Source of the DNA: Desmodesmus armatus | Lineage: Eukaryota; Chlorophyta; Chlorophyceae; Sphaeropleales; Scenedesmaceae | Length of the DNA stretch: 64,000 bases | Direction of reading: 5' to 3' | NCBI GenBank assembly: GCA_007449985.2 | Contig: VIIQ02000746.1 | Location: 62,001-126,000, forward strand | In this document: piece by piece, positions 1 through 10,800 of the stretch | Numbering within the stretch: the stretch's first letter is position 1 | Layout: the number at the start of each line of letters is the position of its first letter | Position numbers and translations under genes: made by a program | Notes under the pieces: generated by a model | What the model was told of the DNA's origin: nothing | What the model saw: the letters and a program-made list of their open reading frames with translations, nothing else | The model's database searches: none

Positions 1-1572
1 GCAGCTGCCTGTACGATCTGGTAGGTACTTGTTAGCCCTAGCCAGCTGTGTGTAGACCCCTCCCATCTGTCCCTGCATTTCAAGCCTGTGGTCCCAGTGA
101 CGGTCTGACTACTTGCTGCCAAAGCGTCAGGTGGGAGCACTGGCGGGAGTGAGCAACTGCATCTCAGCAATCTGCGGGCCACACTGAGGATGGCTGGGGT
201 TTGTGAAGGTGGAGTCAGTCACTGAGAACGGTCCCAGTCGTACAGTTTTGGTGGTTGCTCTATCGTCTTGACAGCTTGTCTGCACGCTTTATCAGGCGCT
301 ATAATGCATAAATAGCAGAGTACAACTGCTGTTGCCAGCAGAGGGAGCGGCAGGGGGCCATACGCAAAGATAGTGTGAACGTAACCTTGCTCACTTTGCC
401 ACAAATTACGCTGGACCCTCATTGGGGCTGCAAGACATGAAGTATAAACACAGAGTCTTGTCCTAGCGTTTAACCTTGCGCAGGACTTGCTGTGCTGTAC
501 CCCCCTCTGATCTATCACCTCTGATCTGACTGCAGTACACTTTGCTAGTCTAGCGCCAGCACGCTGTGATTCCCTGAATTAAGTACAGTAATAGGTACAT
601 GTTTTCCCCTTATCCATCAGACTATGTATCCACGGCCAGCAGCCCCCCTTTTTTGAGGTTTCAGGAACTTGCAAGGGCTGCTGGACTGAGTCGGGCTTTC
701 ACTCTGTCGGTAGGTGTTGGACACCTGGACCCTGTGGTCGTTGTAATAGCAGCCAAACCAACCCCTGAGGTCACGGCTATAGTGCCATACCCCTCACGCA
801 GCATTTCTTTGTGCGGGTTTGCCTCAGGTCAAGCTGCAGCTCTACACTGTGCTGAGAGACCAGCGGGAGAAACAAGGTAATGCAGAAACCGCGCCATTCC
901 ACGTAACAAGCATCGGCAGGAGCCAGCCAGACCCTGTACTCCTGGTGCCAACCACCTCGTGGTCAAAGCAGCAGTCCACGCATGTACTCCGTATGCTCAG
1001 CACATAGCATTCAGGGGCCTTACATGACAGTTCCAAGCTGAAGTTCTGCCTTGTGTGAGGGGTTCGCTATCAGGCAGTGCCGCTTACTGAACCAGATCTC
1101 AACGGTGAAGGCCCCAAGACAGACTACAACAATGAGGGAGGGGATACAAAGGGCTACAAGGGGTTACAAAGCAGCTCACAGCCACTATACACCCCCATGC
1201 AGTGGTGTTTAGAGGGTGAAGGGGAGGGCTTCACGCTAAGGGTTATGCCCTTCACCCGTCAAGGGTAGGAGGGTGAAGGGCTTAGCACCCCCCTTGACCG
1301 CACCCTTGACAACCAGGTGGATCAGGGGTGAAGGGTGGGGCTTCACCGGATAAAGGCTGCCGGCCTAGTGAGCAGTCTGCAAGGGAGCCCACTATCAGCA
1401 AGTGTGTGCCTGCCTCAAACATGAGGCACACATGCTGCCTTACTCAGAAGTGCTGAGCTAAGGCTGGAGCCAGTCCCCCGCCACCCCTCTGCAGCAAGGC
1501 CATCTCAAGGACAGCACAGGGCAAGGAGCATCACACACTCAAACATTCCAATGCCATAAATGCCGACGCGCC
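1..1572. other. Left edge, no gene resolved
   Basis: No reading frame here could be tied to a protein family on either strand. A missing 5' exon of the downstream O-methyltransferase may lie here, because that protein lacks the first dimerisation helix. Between about 1080 and 1350 the motif AGGGTGAAGGG and close variants recur on both strands around words such as CTTCACC and CCCTTGAC, forming a small cluster of degenerate direct and inverted repeats. Confidence 0.5.
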
Positions 1573-4500
1573 ATGCTGTGCGATGCAGGCAAGCCCGGAC
1601 TAACAGCAGCAGAGGTTGCACAGCTGCTGCAGCTCAACACACAGGCAGGCTTCCGGGGCGTTGTGGACTGGCTAGATGTGCTAGTGACAGTGGGCACCTT
1701 ACAGCGCACAGGTGGGTAGCAAAACAGGCAGTGTGGCTAGTGCGGGTTTCTCAGACATGCAGCAAGGTGGTTGACGGGGCGCGCACAGGTTGGTTGTGAA
1801 GCCCTATAGCTGCATGCAGCGTTGGAGGAACATGGGATGCTTGGCTGGTGGTTGTACAAACATGTTTTGCAGTTGCATGAGGTTGTCCCGAAGGAAGCCT
1901 GCCTACACACCTCCGTCCGCTGTCCCTGTGTGGCAGGCCAACAAGTTGGCTTCCCATTTGAGAGCCACAGCAAGGCATAAGATGGATGCATATGTCATAA
2001 GCCGTGCCGCCACGGCACCGCTAAGTCAGCACCGCTTGTGCGGGAGCAAAATAGCTGGCCACACATCCTGCATGTGAAGCTGGGCACCGCCTTTGACTGC
2101 TGCCTCGCTGCCTGAGTAATTCTTTGCTGTCGGTTGTAACCCCTTTGTTGATCTGCTTAGGTGTTGGAGAAGATGCCTGCTACAGCAACAGTGCAGATGC
2201 AGATGAGTATCTGTCCAAGCAGAGTGAGGCCTACATGGGAGGACATGCCATCCTTTACCATGACAGGTGCGCACTATGATGATGCACGAATTATCTACCT
2301 ATCTGGGCCGGGAAGAGGCCCGTGCTGGGTTGTTCAGTAGTTGTACTTGCAGCAGATCCAGCTCAAGCACCACAGCTTGCAGTTGTGTTCGAGCGGGTTG
2401 AGCATGATATATGACGGATGCAGATGCCTTATATACGTCAGCATTTGGCCAGCAACAATAATGAATCAGGGGGAGTTGCAACGCTTGTACATGTCAAGGC
2501 AAGGGTCCCGGCAATGCTACAGCTAGGCCTGCATGTTGCTGACACGCATGCAGGACATTCCTGCAGTACAACTTCCTTGAGCACAGCTTGAGGGCTGGCT
2601 CCCAGCCTGAACTTGCTCGGCAGCTCGTGGTGCCAGTGCTGCAAACCTTTGCTGGCGCTGGCGCTGGTGCTGGTACTGGTGCTGGTGCTGGTGCTGGTGC
2701 TGGTGCTGGTGCTGGTGATGCCGCTACTGGCGGCGACCCGGGAGCTTTTGCTCTGGGCATGACTGGGTGCAACAAACGTAAGCAGCGACCTGCAGGACAG
2801 GGCTTGGATGGAAAGTCTGCTTATGATTCTTGTTGCAAGAGTTGGAGTCACAGCTGGCGCACTGGCGGCTTGAGGCATTTGCGTTGCGCCTCAGTCCTTG
2901 TGTTTTGGAGGGCCGGGGTCGTACTGCAACAGCATGTAAGGGTTTACTGGGTGCAGCAGGGTGTGTCAGAAGGCATCCGTCTTACACCGACCCTTCTTCG
3001 CCTTCTGCACCTGCCGCTGTGCTGCCCACTCTGTAATTGCAGCGGCCTTCGAGCTGCTGGCTTCGAAGTTTGACTTCAGCAGGTACCACACCCTTGGAGA
3101 CATTGGGGGATCAGCTGGTGTGTTGTGCTGTGCTGTGGCCAAGGCGCACCAGCACATGACGTGCACCACCCTGGACTTGCCGGCAGTGCATGCAGCAGCT
3201 GAGGAGTATGTTGCACGGCAAGGGCTGCAGGACAGAGTCAAGGTAAGCGTGACAGCTGCAGTCTTGTGACGTGCACACAATTACGTTGAGCTGCAGTCTT
3301 GTGGCATGCATACATTGACGTTTTGTCAAGCAGTTGCAGCCCTGACACAACTTACAGGTGCTGAGTCAAGCAGCTGCCATTTCCATACGTCTCACAAAAG
3401 ACACACGCCGGATGCGGTCCTGGTGCAACACAGGAAAGAGTTCAACACTGCAACTCAAGTCTTTCAGCACTGCAACTCGCATAGAGTCGCCGATCCCCTT
3501 CCCGCCCTGTACTGTGCTCAACTTGAGCACAGTACTGTTTAGTCAGGGCGGGAAGGGGATCGGCGACTCTATGCGAGTTGCAGTGCTGAACAACTCAACT
3601 GCCAGCAAGATGCATAGCAAGCGGTGGTTGGGGAGTGGTGCACCAGTGACTGCTGCAAGCAGCGGCCTTGGGCACCCCCGTGCCGTAAGGGCAGCAGCCA
3701 ATACAATACGCTTTGCGGTGAAAGTATCTACTTGTAACAACCCCCCCCCCCCCAAAATACTGAGTCAGCCGTTGTGTGTGGTGCTGCCTATGCAGGTTGC
3801 GGACATTGACTTCTTTGCAGAGGGTCCATTCCCATCCGGCTTTGATGTTATCACCATGGGCATGATCCTGCATGACTGGGGCCCACAGAAGAAGATCCTG
3901 CTGGTGCAAAAGGTAGGTAGGTGCGTATGTATGTCATGCGCGCTGCACGTGCAGCACAAGTGTTGACTGCCTGCCTGCCTGAAGGTGCCATGGCTAGCTA
4001 CCTCACATATGCAGGCTGCATGTTCAGGGGTCCTCAGCTCCTCGGTGGTGGTCTGCCAGTGGCCCAGCATCCCACAATCTGCACTGCCGGCACTGGTGGC
4101 ACCTGCTTGTACAAAAACCAGAGAGCGGCATCACAATCATGTCATGACAAACCGTTTGTTCGGCGAACTGACAGACATATATGTCACTATATAGTGACAA
4201 CCCAAAAGGAAGGCAAGCGCGCTGCAAGCCAAGTGTGCTGCACGCATACTGCCTGTGTTGTGTATGCTCTCTCCTCAGGCCTACGATGCGCTGCCGCCTG
4301 GCGGCGCCTTCATATCCCTAGACACCATCATTGATGATGGCCGGTGCAGGAATGTGTGGGGCTTGCTGATGTCCCTCGACATGTTGATGGAGTTTGAGGA
4401 GGAGGGGTCGGCAGACTACACGTTTGAGGTGTGTTGGAATCTGCTGCGCTGCGCTGCCGCTGCCATCGGCAGTTGCGCAGTGTGGCATTAGAGCCTGCAG

Positions 4501-4914
4501 CAGCAGCAGCAGCAGCAGCAGCAACAACGGCAGCAACAACAGCACAAGTGCACCCTTTAGCTGCAGACATGCAGGTAAAGCGTAAGCTGTTGCGCTACGC
4601 ATGCACTCAAGCAGCAGTGATACCGTTGTTGTCAAGGATGTCATGATGCTACCGTGTCAGTGATATGACTTCATAAGCACAATGCTGTGCAGCTGCGTCT
4701 TTGGGACCCTCACCAATCCGATCGGGCCTGTTGAAACATGAAGTCCACGAGAAGTTTTAGCTGACATGTACGATGCAGTGCTCACATATGTGTACTTCTG
4801 CTGTCCTGCCGTGTCCTGCAGGAGTTCACACGCTGGGCCAAGGCAGCAGGTTTCAAGTCTACACAGCTGATTCGCCTGGTTGGGCCAAACAGTGCAGCGG
4901 TTGCGTTCAAATGA
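1573..4914 (+). CDS. Plant-type O-methyltransferase (COMT/ASMT family)
   Basis: SAM-dependent small-molecule O-methyltransferase, probably cytosolic; the acceptor (phenolic or indole) cannot be told from sequence. Seven exons join in phase: 1573-1711, 2161-2266, 2554-2777, 3043-3242, 3796-3912, 4279-4428, 4822-4914, about 342 residues against a usual 340-370. Seen: winged-helix dimerisation segment (AAEVAQLLQL, LDVLVTVGTLQRTG), SAM motif I LGDIGGSAGVL near residue 176, LDLPAVH, the catalytic-base motif MILHDWG with His near 249, LPPGGAFISLDTI, and the C-terminal FTRWAKAAGF. The ATG at 1573 is the first that fits, but the first helix of the family is missing, so an upstream exon is likely. Exon 3 carries an Ala-Gly repeat insertion absent from typical members. 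An intronic hairpin lies at 3463-3590. Family assignment is firm; the 5' end is not. Confidence 0.85.
2651..2717. repeat. GGTGCT hexanucleotide repeat in coding exon
   Basis: About eleven copies of a GGTGCT-like hexamer encode an Ala-Gly dipeptide run inside exon 3 of the O-methyltransferase, between the dimerisation and SAM-binding regions. The reading frame is kept because the unit is six bases. Confidence 0.8.
3463..3590. repeat. Perfect long inverted repeat (hairpin)
   Basis: Arms 3463-3509 and 3544-3590 are 47-base perfect reverse complements. The spacer holds a second inverted repeat of 12 bases (3510-3521 with 3523-3534), so the transcript could fold into an almost continuous stem of about 59 base pairs. 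It lies wholly inside the intron between O-methyltransferase exons 4 and 5. It may be a young MITE-like element or a small-RNA precursor; sequence alone does not decide. Confidence 0.92.
4183..4200. repeat. Two adjacent short palindromes
   Basis: GACATATATGTC is followed directly by TCACTATATAGTGA (last bases just past the end of this span), two perfect palindromes sharing their boundary bases, in an O-methyltransferase intron. No function is implied. Confidence 0.5.
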
Positions 4915-5000
4915 CCAGCCTTTGACCAGTTGGGGTTTGAAGCAACCTGCCCACGGTTGCGCTTGTTGCATCTGTGTGATTTGTTACAAGTTGTTCAGCT

Positions 5001-7246
5001 CTAGGACCCTCGTTTGAAAAAGTGCTGGCTCAACCACCGAGCCGACGCTTTTGGCGTTCTGCGCAGCTGGCCATCAGCGGCAGACGAACCCTGCGGACCC
5101 TGATAAGACACATGAATCAAGCCGAACTTGCGGCCAAACCCATCCGTCCACTCGAACCCATCAAACAGCGACCAGGCATACCACGCGATCAGTTTGACGC
5201 CGCCCGTCGCGACCGCAGAGCAGACGCTGCTGAGGTACTTTTCGTAGTAGTTCACCCTGAAAGCATCATCCAACACTCCCGGTAAGGTCTTGCTTTCTTC
5301 GCCTGGCACTTGCGTCCCGCTAGACGAGATCAGGACAGGCGGTGGACCCTGCGAAGTGGCGTAGCGCTTCGACAAGTACTGCAGCATCTTCTCCTGCGAC
5401 CAGGGCACGACGTTCATCCACGGGACACCAGTCGCAGCCCCGATTAGCTGCCCAGTGCTGTTCGTCTTGGATTCTTGCCAGCCTGTCCCTGTGCCTCCCG
5501 GCCTTGCTGATACCCACTTGGCTGTGAATGCATTGGCTGCAATGAAGTCCAAGGACCCAACCAGCTGCTGTCTCTGCTGGGTTGTGAAAGCAGGCAGGTG
5601 TTGCCCCTTGCTCTTGCGCAGAGATGCTGGGTAGTCGCCAAACCACACTGGGTCCAAGAACCACCCGACTTCTGCATCCAACCTATTCTGAGCTGCCTGT
5701 TGATCAGCCTGTGAGCTAGTTGCCGGTTCAGCCCATGTGACCAGTGTGCTGAAGCTGAGCTGACCCCGCTGGCTGCCCTGGTAGCGCTGCCTGTACAGTT
5801 GCACTGCAGAGGCATGGGCCAGCAGCAGGTTGTGACCGCACCTGCACAGCAACAGGGAACCACACACAAAACAGCAGAACATATTTGACACTGACACTGC
5901 ACCCTTACATTCGTGGCTGCCTACGACGGGGCGTGACCAGCAGCCATTGACAGTAGAAGTCCACTACTAGTAGTACTAGTGGACTGCTGCGCTGTGCAAT
6001 GCACACGTGCCGTGCGCCTAGTGAGCCAGCTGAAACCTGCAGGGCATCGTGCGGAAATGTGCATTGTGCACAGACTGAGCTTTCTGAGCATCAACAGGCA
6101 GTGTCAAGGGTGCGCTCCTCAGGGACCTGGGGACCAGCTGTGCTTACTTGTAACGACCTGGATCTCCATTATTAACCCCGGTGCGTACTGTCCGGAGCCG
6201 TACTGCATATCACAGATGACGTACGGCTCAATGAAAGTGAGCCAGCGAGTCACCCGGTCACCAAACAACCTGAAGGCTGTGTCTGCATAGGAAGTGAAAT
6301 CCTCTATGATCTGTGGCCCCAGGAAGCCTCCGTAGCTGTCCTGCAGGACCTGTGGTAGGTCCCAGTGGTACAGCACTACCATGGGCTTGATGCCTGAAGG
6401 ACGCAATAGGGCAGGCAGGCCTAGTCAAATGCTCGGCAAATGGCCAGCGGTCTCACTCTCAACTTTGCCACAATTGGTGGCATCCACTGCTATGTATGAT
6501 GCAGCTGCATGCTGCAGCACGACACTGACCCGTCTGCTTTCTCATGGGGGGGGGGCGGTTTTTAAGTTGCGGCTGTCTCTGCAGCGCCTGGTGTTCCGCC
6601 GAGAAGTGCTAGTGTGTTTCACAACTGCCGTGGGCATGCACTGCCAAGATACTCTCGATCATCAGACAAGACACGTGACACGCCTGCATGTGCACCAAAA
6701 GCTGACTCACCTGCTGCTGCCAACAAGTCCAGCACGCCGCTGTAAAACTTGACAGCCTCTCCATTGACTGCTGAACCCTTCCTGCCACCAGGTATAAGCC
6801 TGCTCCAGGAGATGCTGAGCCTCAAATGCTTCAACCCAAGCTGCTGCATGAGCACAATGTCGGACTTGTACCTGCGTACAACGGGGTTGCCACGTGGTCA
6901 CCAAGGCTGTGCCACAGTAGGCTGCCTGATCACAACTGTGTCGTGTTGCGGGAGTTGGAAGCATTATCTCTTCCTTGCTGCTCAGGCTGCAGTGCCTTTC
7001 CTCAAGTGGAGGGTGTCTGAAGACAGCTGTGTGCTGCTTGCTAGAGTGCTGCACGTACTGTACCGCATTGCACGCGAGGCAACTAATGCGGTCTCTTGTC
7101 AATTAATTTCCTGAACCTCGACCTTACCTGTGGTAGAAATCAATCGCAATGTCTGCAGTCGCTCCACCTGCAATAGCCCCTGGCTTCTGCTGATAAGTGT
7201 CCCAGATGCTCGGAGCCCGACCGCCTGCTTTAGCAGCACCCTCAAT
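5001..7246 (-). CDS. GH1 beta-glucosidase-like protein, catalytic Glu lost
   Basis: Glycoside hydrolase family 1 (TIM-barrel) homologue. Exons in transcript order: 7246-7128, 6871-6711, 6393-6148 and 5841-5001. Seen: [76 protein letters not shown], all GH1 landmarks in order. The acid/base motif TFNEP reads TFIEP (Glu kept, Asn changed to Ile). The nucleophile motif ITENG reads ISSSG, so the nucleophile Glu is Ser, in the same uninterrupted exon as conserved sequence on both sides. Ordinary retaining hydrolysis is therefore not expected. The last two exons do not join in phase (phase 1 into phase 2), so a small exon between 5842 and 6147 is probably missing. The first exon, before QIEGA, is also unresolved and should lie between 7247 and 7810. 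It may be a pseudoenzyme, or a gene beginning to decay. Confidence 0.82.
5963..5990. repeat. Short imperfect palindrome
   Basis: AGTCCACTA and TAGTGGACT are reverse complements around a CTAG-rich centre, in the last recognised intron of the GH1-like gene. Noted as a minor structure only. Confidence 0.45.
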
Positions 7247-7810
7247 CTGCATATCCATCATAACACACAGATCATCCAATAAAGCTTTGCAGATGTGCCT
7301 GAGGGCAAAAGGCATGCTGATGCAATGAGTGATGGCTGTGTCATGGTCTGCCTACGCAGGTCTGCATGCACATTTGGCCCTCACCCCGAACGATCCAGTG
7401 CCAGCTCCCCACTCAATGCTTTTGATTATGTCTGGTGTGCACTGCTGGGGTGCACTTGGGAGCTGGGCTGACACTAGGGGGTGACCCAACAGCAGCAGCA
7501 ACAGCAGCAACGGCATGGTCGCATGCAGCAGCTACAGCTACTTTGCGCCCTGCACGGGATCAAATTGACTTCACTCAGAACTCTTCTGACGATGCGGAGC
7601 TGCAAGGTGGGATTGGCCCTGGAGCAGAGGGCGCGAACTCAAATCGTTGCATTACGTGCGCACCCCAGCAACCATCGAGACGCATAGTCCATTCAAAATG
7701 CAGGCTGTATGATGAAATACCAGTGCGCTGCATCAAGTCAAACACAGAACTTGGCTTGTTCCTGCTGGGCGGGAACGGTCGCTTTTCAAACCATGGCAAA
7801 ACACACTCGA

Positions 7811-10800
7811 TCAATCGTCTGCAAAACGTATCCGCTTCTTGGCAGGCTTTTCAGCCCCTGCAGCAGCGGCGCCTGTTGCATCAGCATCTGCAGCACCAGA
7901 TGCAGGTGCAGCAGCCTCAGCACCAGACTCATCAAGCATCGCTGATCCAGCAACCCTGCCTGCATCAGCCCCCTTCAACACCACAGCAGGCTGCCCCCGT
8001 CCATTGGCCTGAGGTTGCTGCTGCTGCTGCTTCTGCTGCTGCATGCCTTCCCGCCTTTGCTGCAGCAGTGCCACATCTGACCACAGCTGCGGGGCAGCCC
8101 CAGGAGAGCCGCCCTGCAAGCCCCCAGCAACTCTGCCACTACCACCCGCCTCTGCTGCTGCTGCCATCGTGCCACCAGGCAAGCTTGCTGCTCCCTCGTG
8201 CACTGGCAGCTCAGGAAGGTCTGCCACGTTCACCTTCTTCAAGTGCAGCAGCAGGAGGTTGCGCATGGCCCTATTGTTCAGCTGGTTCTCCCCTGCACCC
8301 ACTGCAATGAAGTCTGTTATGTTGCTGATGTCGACTGCATTGGCTGTGGCTGTTGCACCACCCAGCTCCTCAACCTCCTGCTGCTGCTGCTGCTGCTCCT
8401 GCTGCTGCTGCTGCTCTTGTGGGTCGAGGGAGCTCTTGCTGGCTCCTTCTCCACCTGCTGCTGCTGCCGCGTCCTCTGCCACAGCTGCTGCCGCCTTGCT
8501 GGCTGCTGCATCTGCTGCTGACCCACTGAGCTTCCCAAGGGCTGCTTGGTGCCTGTACATGGTCAGGACATGACAACAGCGCAGCAGCAATATCGTCAGG
8601 AAGTGACAGGAGGGCAGCGGCACCATGGTCAGGACATGACAAGAGCGCAGCAGCAATATCGTCAGGAAGTGACAGGAGGGCAGCAGCACCGTGGTCAGGA
8701 CATGACAAGAACGCAGCAGCAATATCGTCAGGAAATGGCAGGAGGGCAGCAGCACCGTGGTCAGGACATGACAGGAGTGCAACAGCACCATCGCCAGGTA
8801 GTGACTCACTCCTATCGGACAGGAGCACCTCTGTTTACCACACTCATATGCCGTGTGGACAAGCAGGACATGCAATGGTACCGGTGCTGTGCACCAACAA
8901 GCAGGCTACAGCACTGCACAACATACCCTGTATTGCTAGGGTGTAGTGTTACTTCAGCAAAAGCAGCAGCGAAGCCGTCAGTCATGCTGCCGGTGACCGC
9001 CCAGGTGTGTCACACCATCCTGACTCCCGTGCTGAAGGCCAGCCCTAAGCTCCTCCTGTTGTTGCCACGCCAACCTATCTCCCCCATCCCCTGTTCCACT
9101 ATCAAACGCCATTACATCACCAAGTTGACTTACTGTGAGCACACTGATGCTCTTTGTCACCCGGTGTTTGACCAGCACCCCAGCCCACGTAAACTTGGGT
9201 TCAAAGAGACTGGGGCGCTGGGTTTAGGTTTCCTCTAAACCCTACCTGAGGTTGACCATGTGTTCCTCAGCTGTGTGCTTCATGGCCAGGAGCTCCACAT
9301 GCACGGGGGCAACAGCACCCATACGGTGCGCACGAGACACCACCTGCACCACACAACAGCAGCAACAAAGACACACTTGACAACCTCAGGCTGCTCGTCC
9401 ACACGGTTCAGCACAACGCTGTTACTCCAAACCAGGTATTACAAGTGACATTGTCTAGCAGGTGCTTTACAACGAATTTGTTGCTTCGAAGCAACATGCA
9501 CACAGGGTTTTGCTGTGCCATAGCACAGTGGGCAGCAGCAACATCCCGGGCTGGGTGTCTGCGGCCTTTGCACACTGTGCTAAACCCTAATTCTTAAACC
9601 ATAAACCCTAAGAAAGAGGTATCTCTGCAGCGTACCTGCTGCTCCAGTGATGCATCAGCCAGTGGCTCCATGAGGAAGATGTACCTCACAAAGGACAGGT
9701 CAAGGCCCAGCGCACCTGCAGGGCAGCAGCAAACACTGGCAACTCAACGGCAGTGTAGCAGTCTGAACTGTTACCTCATTACTACACTTCCACTTCCCTC
9801 TGCACAGAGAGTATGTAGTGCTTGGTCTGCTACACGCACCTGCAGGGCAGCAGCAAACACTGGCAGCTCACTGAGCTTGAAGGGCAGTGTAGCAGTGTGT
9901 TACTTCACTGAGCCTGAAGGGCAGTGTAGCAGTGTAAATTGCTACCTCATTAAGGAAGAAGGGGTTGCCAGGGCGGCTCACGCAGCTATGCTACAACGAC
10001 ACCCAGCATCGTGCTGAAAAGCAAGATCCTTTGCAGAACCTACAGGACGGGAACGGACAGCACGAAAAGGAGAGAACCCGCCACCACAGACGTCTGCAGA
10101 GGAGACTGAAAGACAAGTCCCCTCACTACTACACTGCCCCATCCCTTTGCACAGAGAGTACTAGATAGTATGTAGTGCTTCTGTCTCCGAGCGACTCCTA
10201 GCGACTTGGCAGCGTCGCAGCTCTCTGTGCAGAGGGATGGGGCTGGGTGCGGAGCCTGCCCAAGTGGCTGCCTCACGTAACCCAGGATGCTGCACACCAC
10301 AGCTGCAACCCACAGTCCCTCACAAGCGTTGGTCTCCCTGACTTATCTTGTCTCTCTGTGAAGCTGGCTTGAGCTAGATATGAAGGCTCTCTGAGCTCCA
10401 TAGCTGCTAGAGGCTCTATAGAAGTAGAAGATGTATGTATGCCATGGTAGCGCTGTACCCCTCAACAACATCGCCTGGACATCACCTGGACATCGGCCAA
10501 TGTCCAGCGCCAATGTCCAACACCGCTACACGGCGATGTTCAACCTTGCGCCGTGTTCAGCTTAGACATTGACCAATGGTGACCAAACTATTAGAGACGC
10601 ACCCACCTGATGCGTCCATCACGAGGCAGCAGGGGTGCCGTGTGGCCGTGAACTCCCTGACAGCCACCTGCTTCTCCCGTGCTGGCATGTCCCGCTTCAG
10701 CACAAAGTGGTGCACGCCCCGCGCAGACAGCTCCGCCGCAATCAGCAACACGTGCATCCAGAACTGACTGAACACAATCGCCTTGACCGCTGAAGCTGGC

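Noticed and set aside
8043..8573. Plus-strand open frames rich in Cys/Leu/Ser opposite the last SNF2 exon
   Set aside because: They are shadows of CAG/CTG repeats coding Gln and Ala on the minus strand; no independent domain or splice signal.
8546..9238. 230-codon plus-strand frame with repeated GQDMTRAQQQYRQE units
   Set aside because: It is the 66-bp intronic repeat read in another frame; the repeat length being a multiple of three explains the openness.
9580..9612. Interstitial telomere array
   Set aside because: Only two or three degenerate CCCTAAA words; no tandem run.
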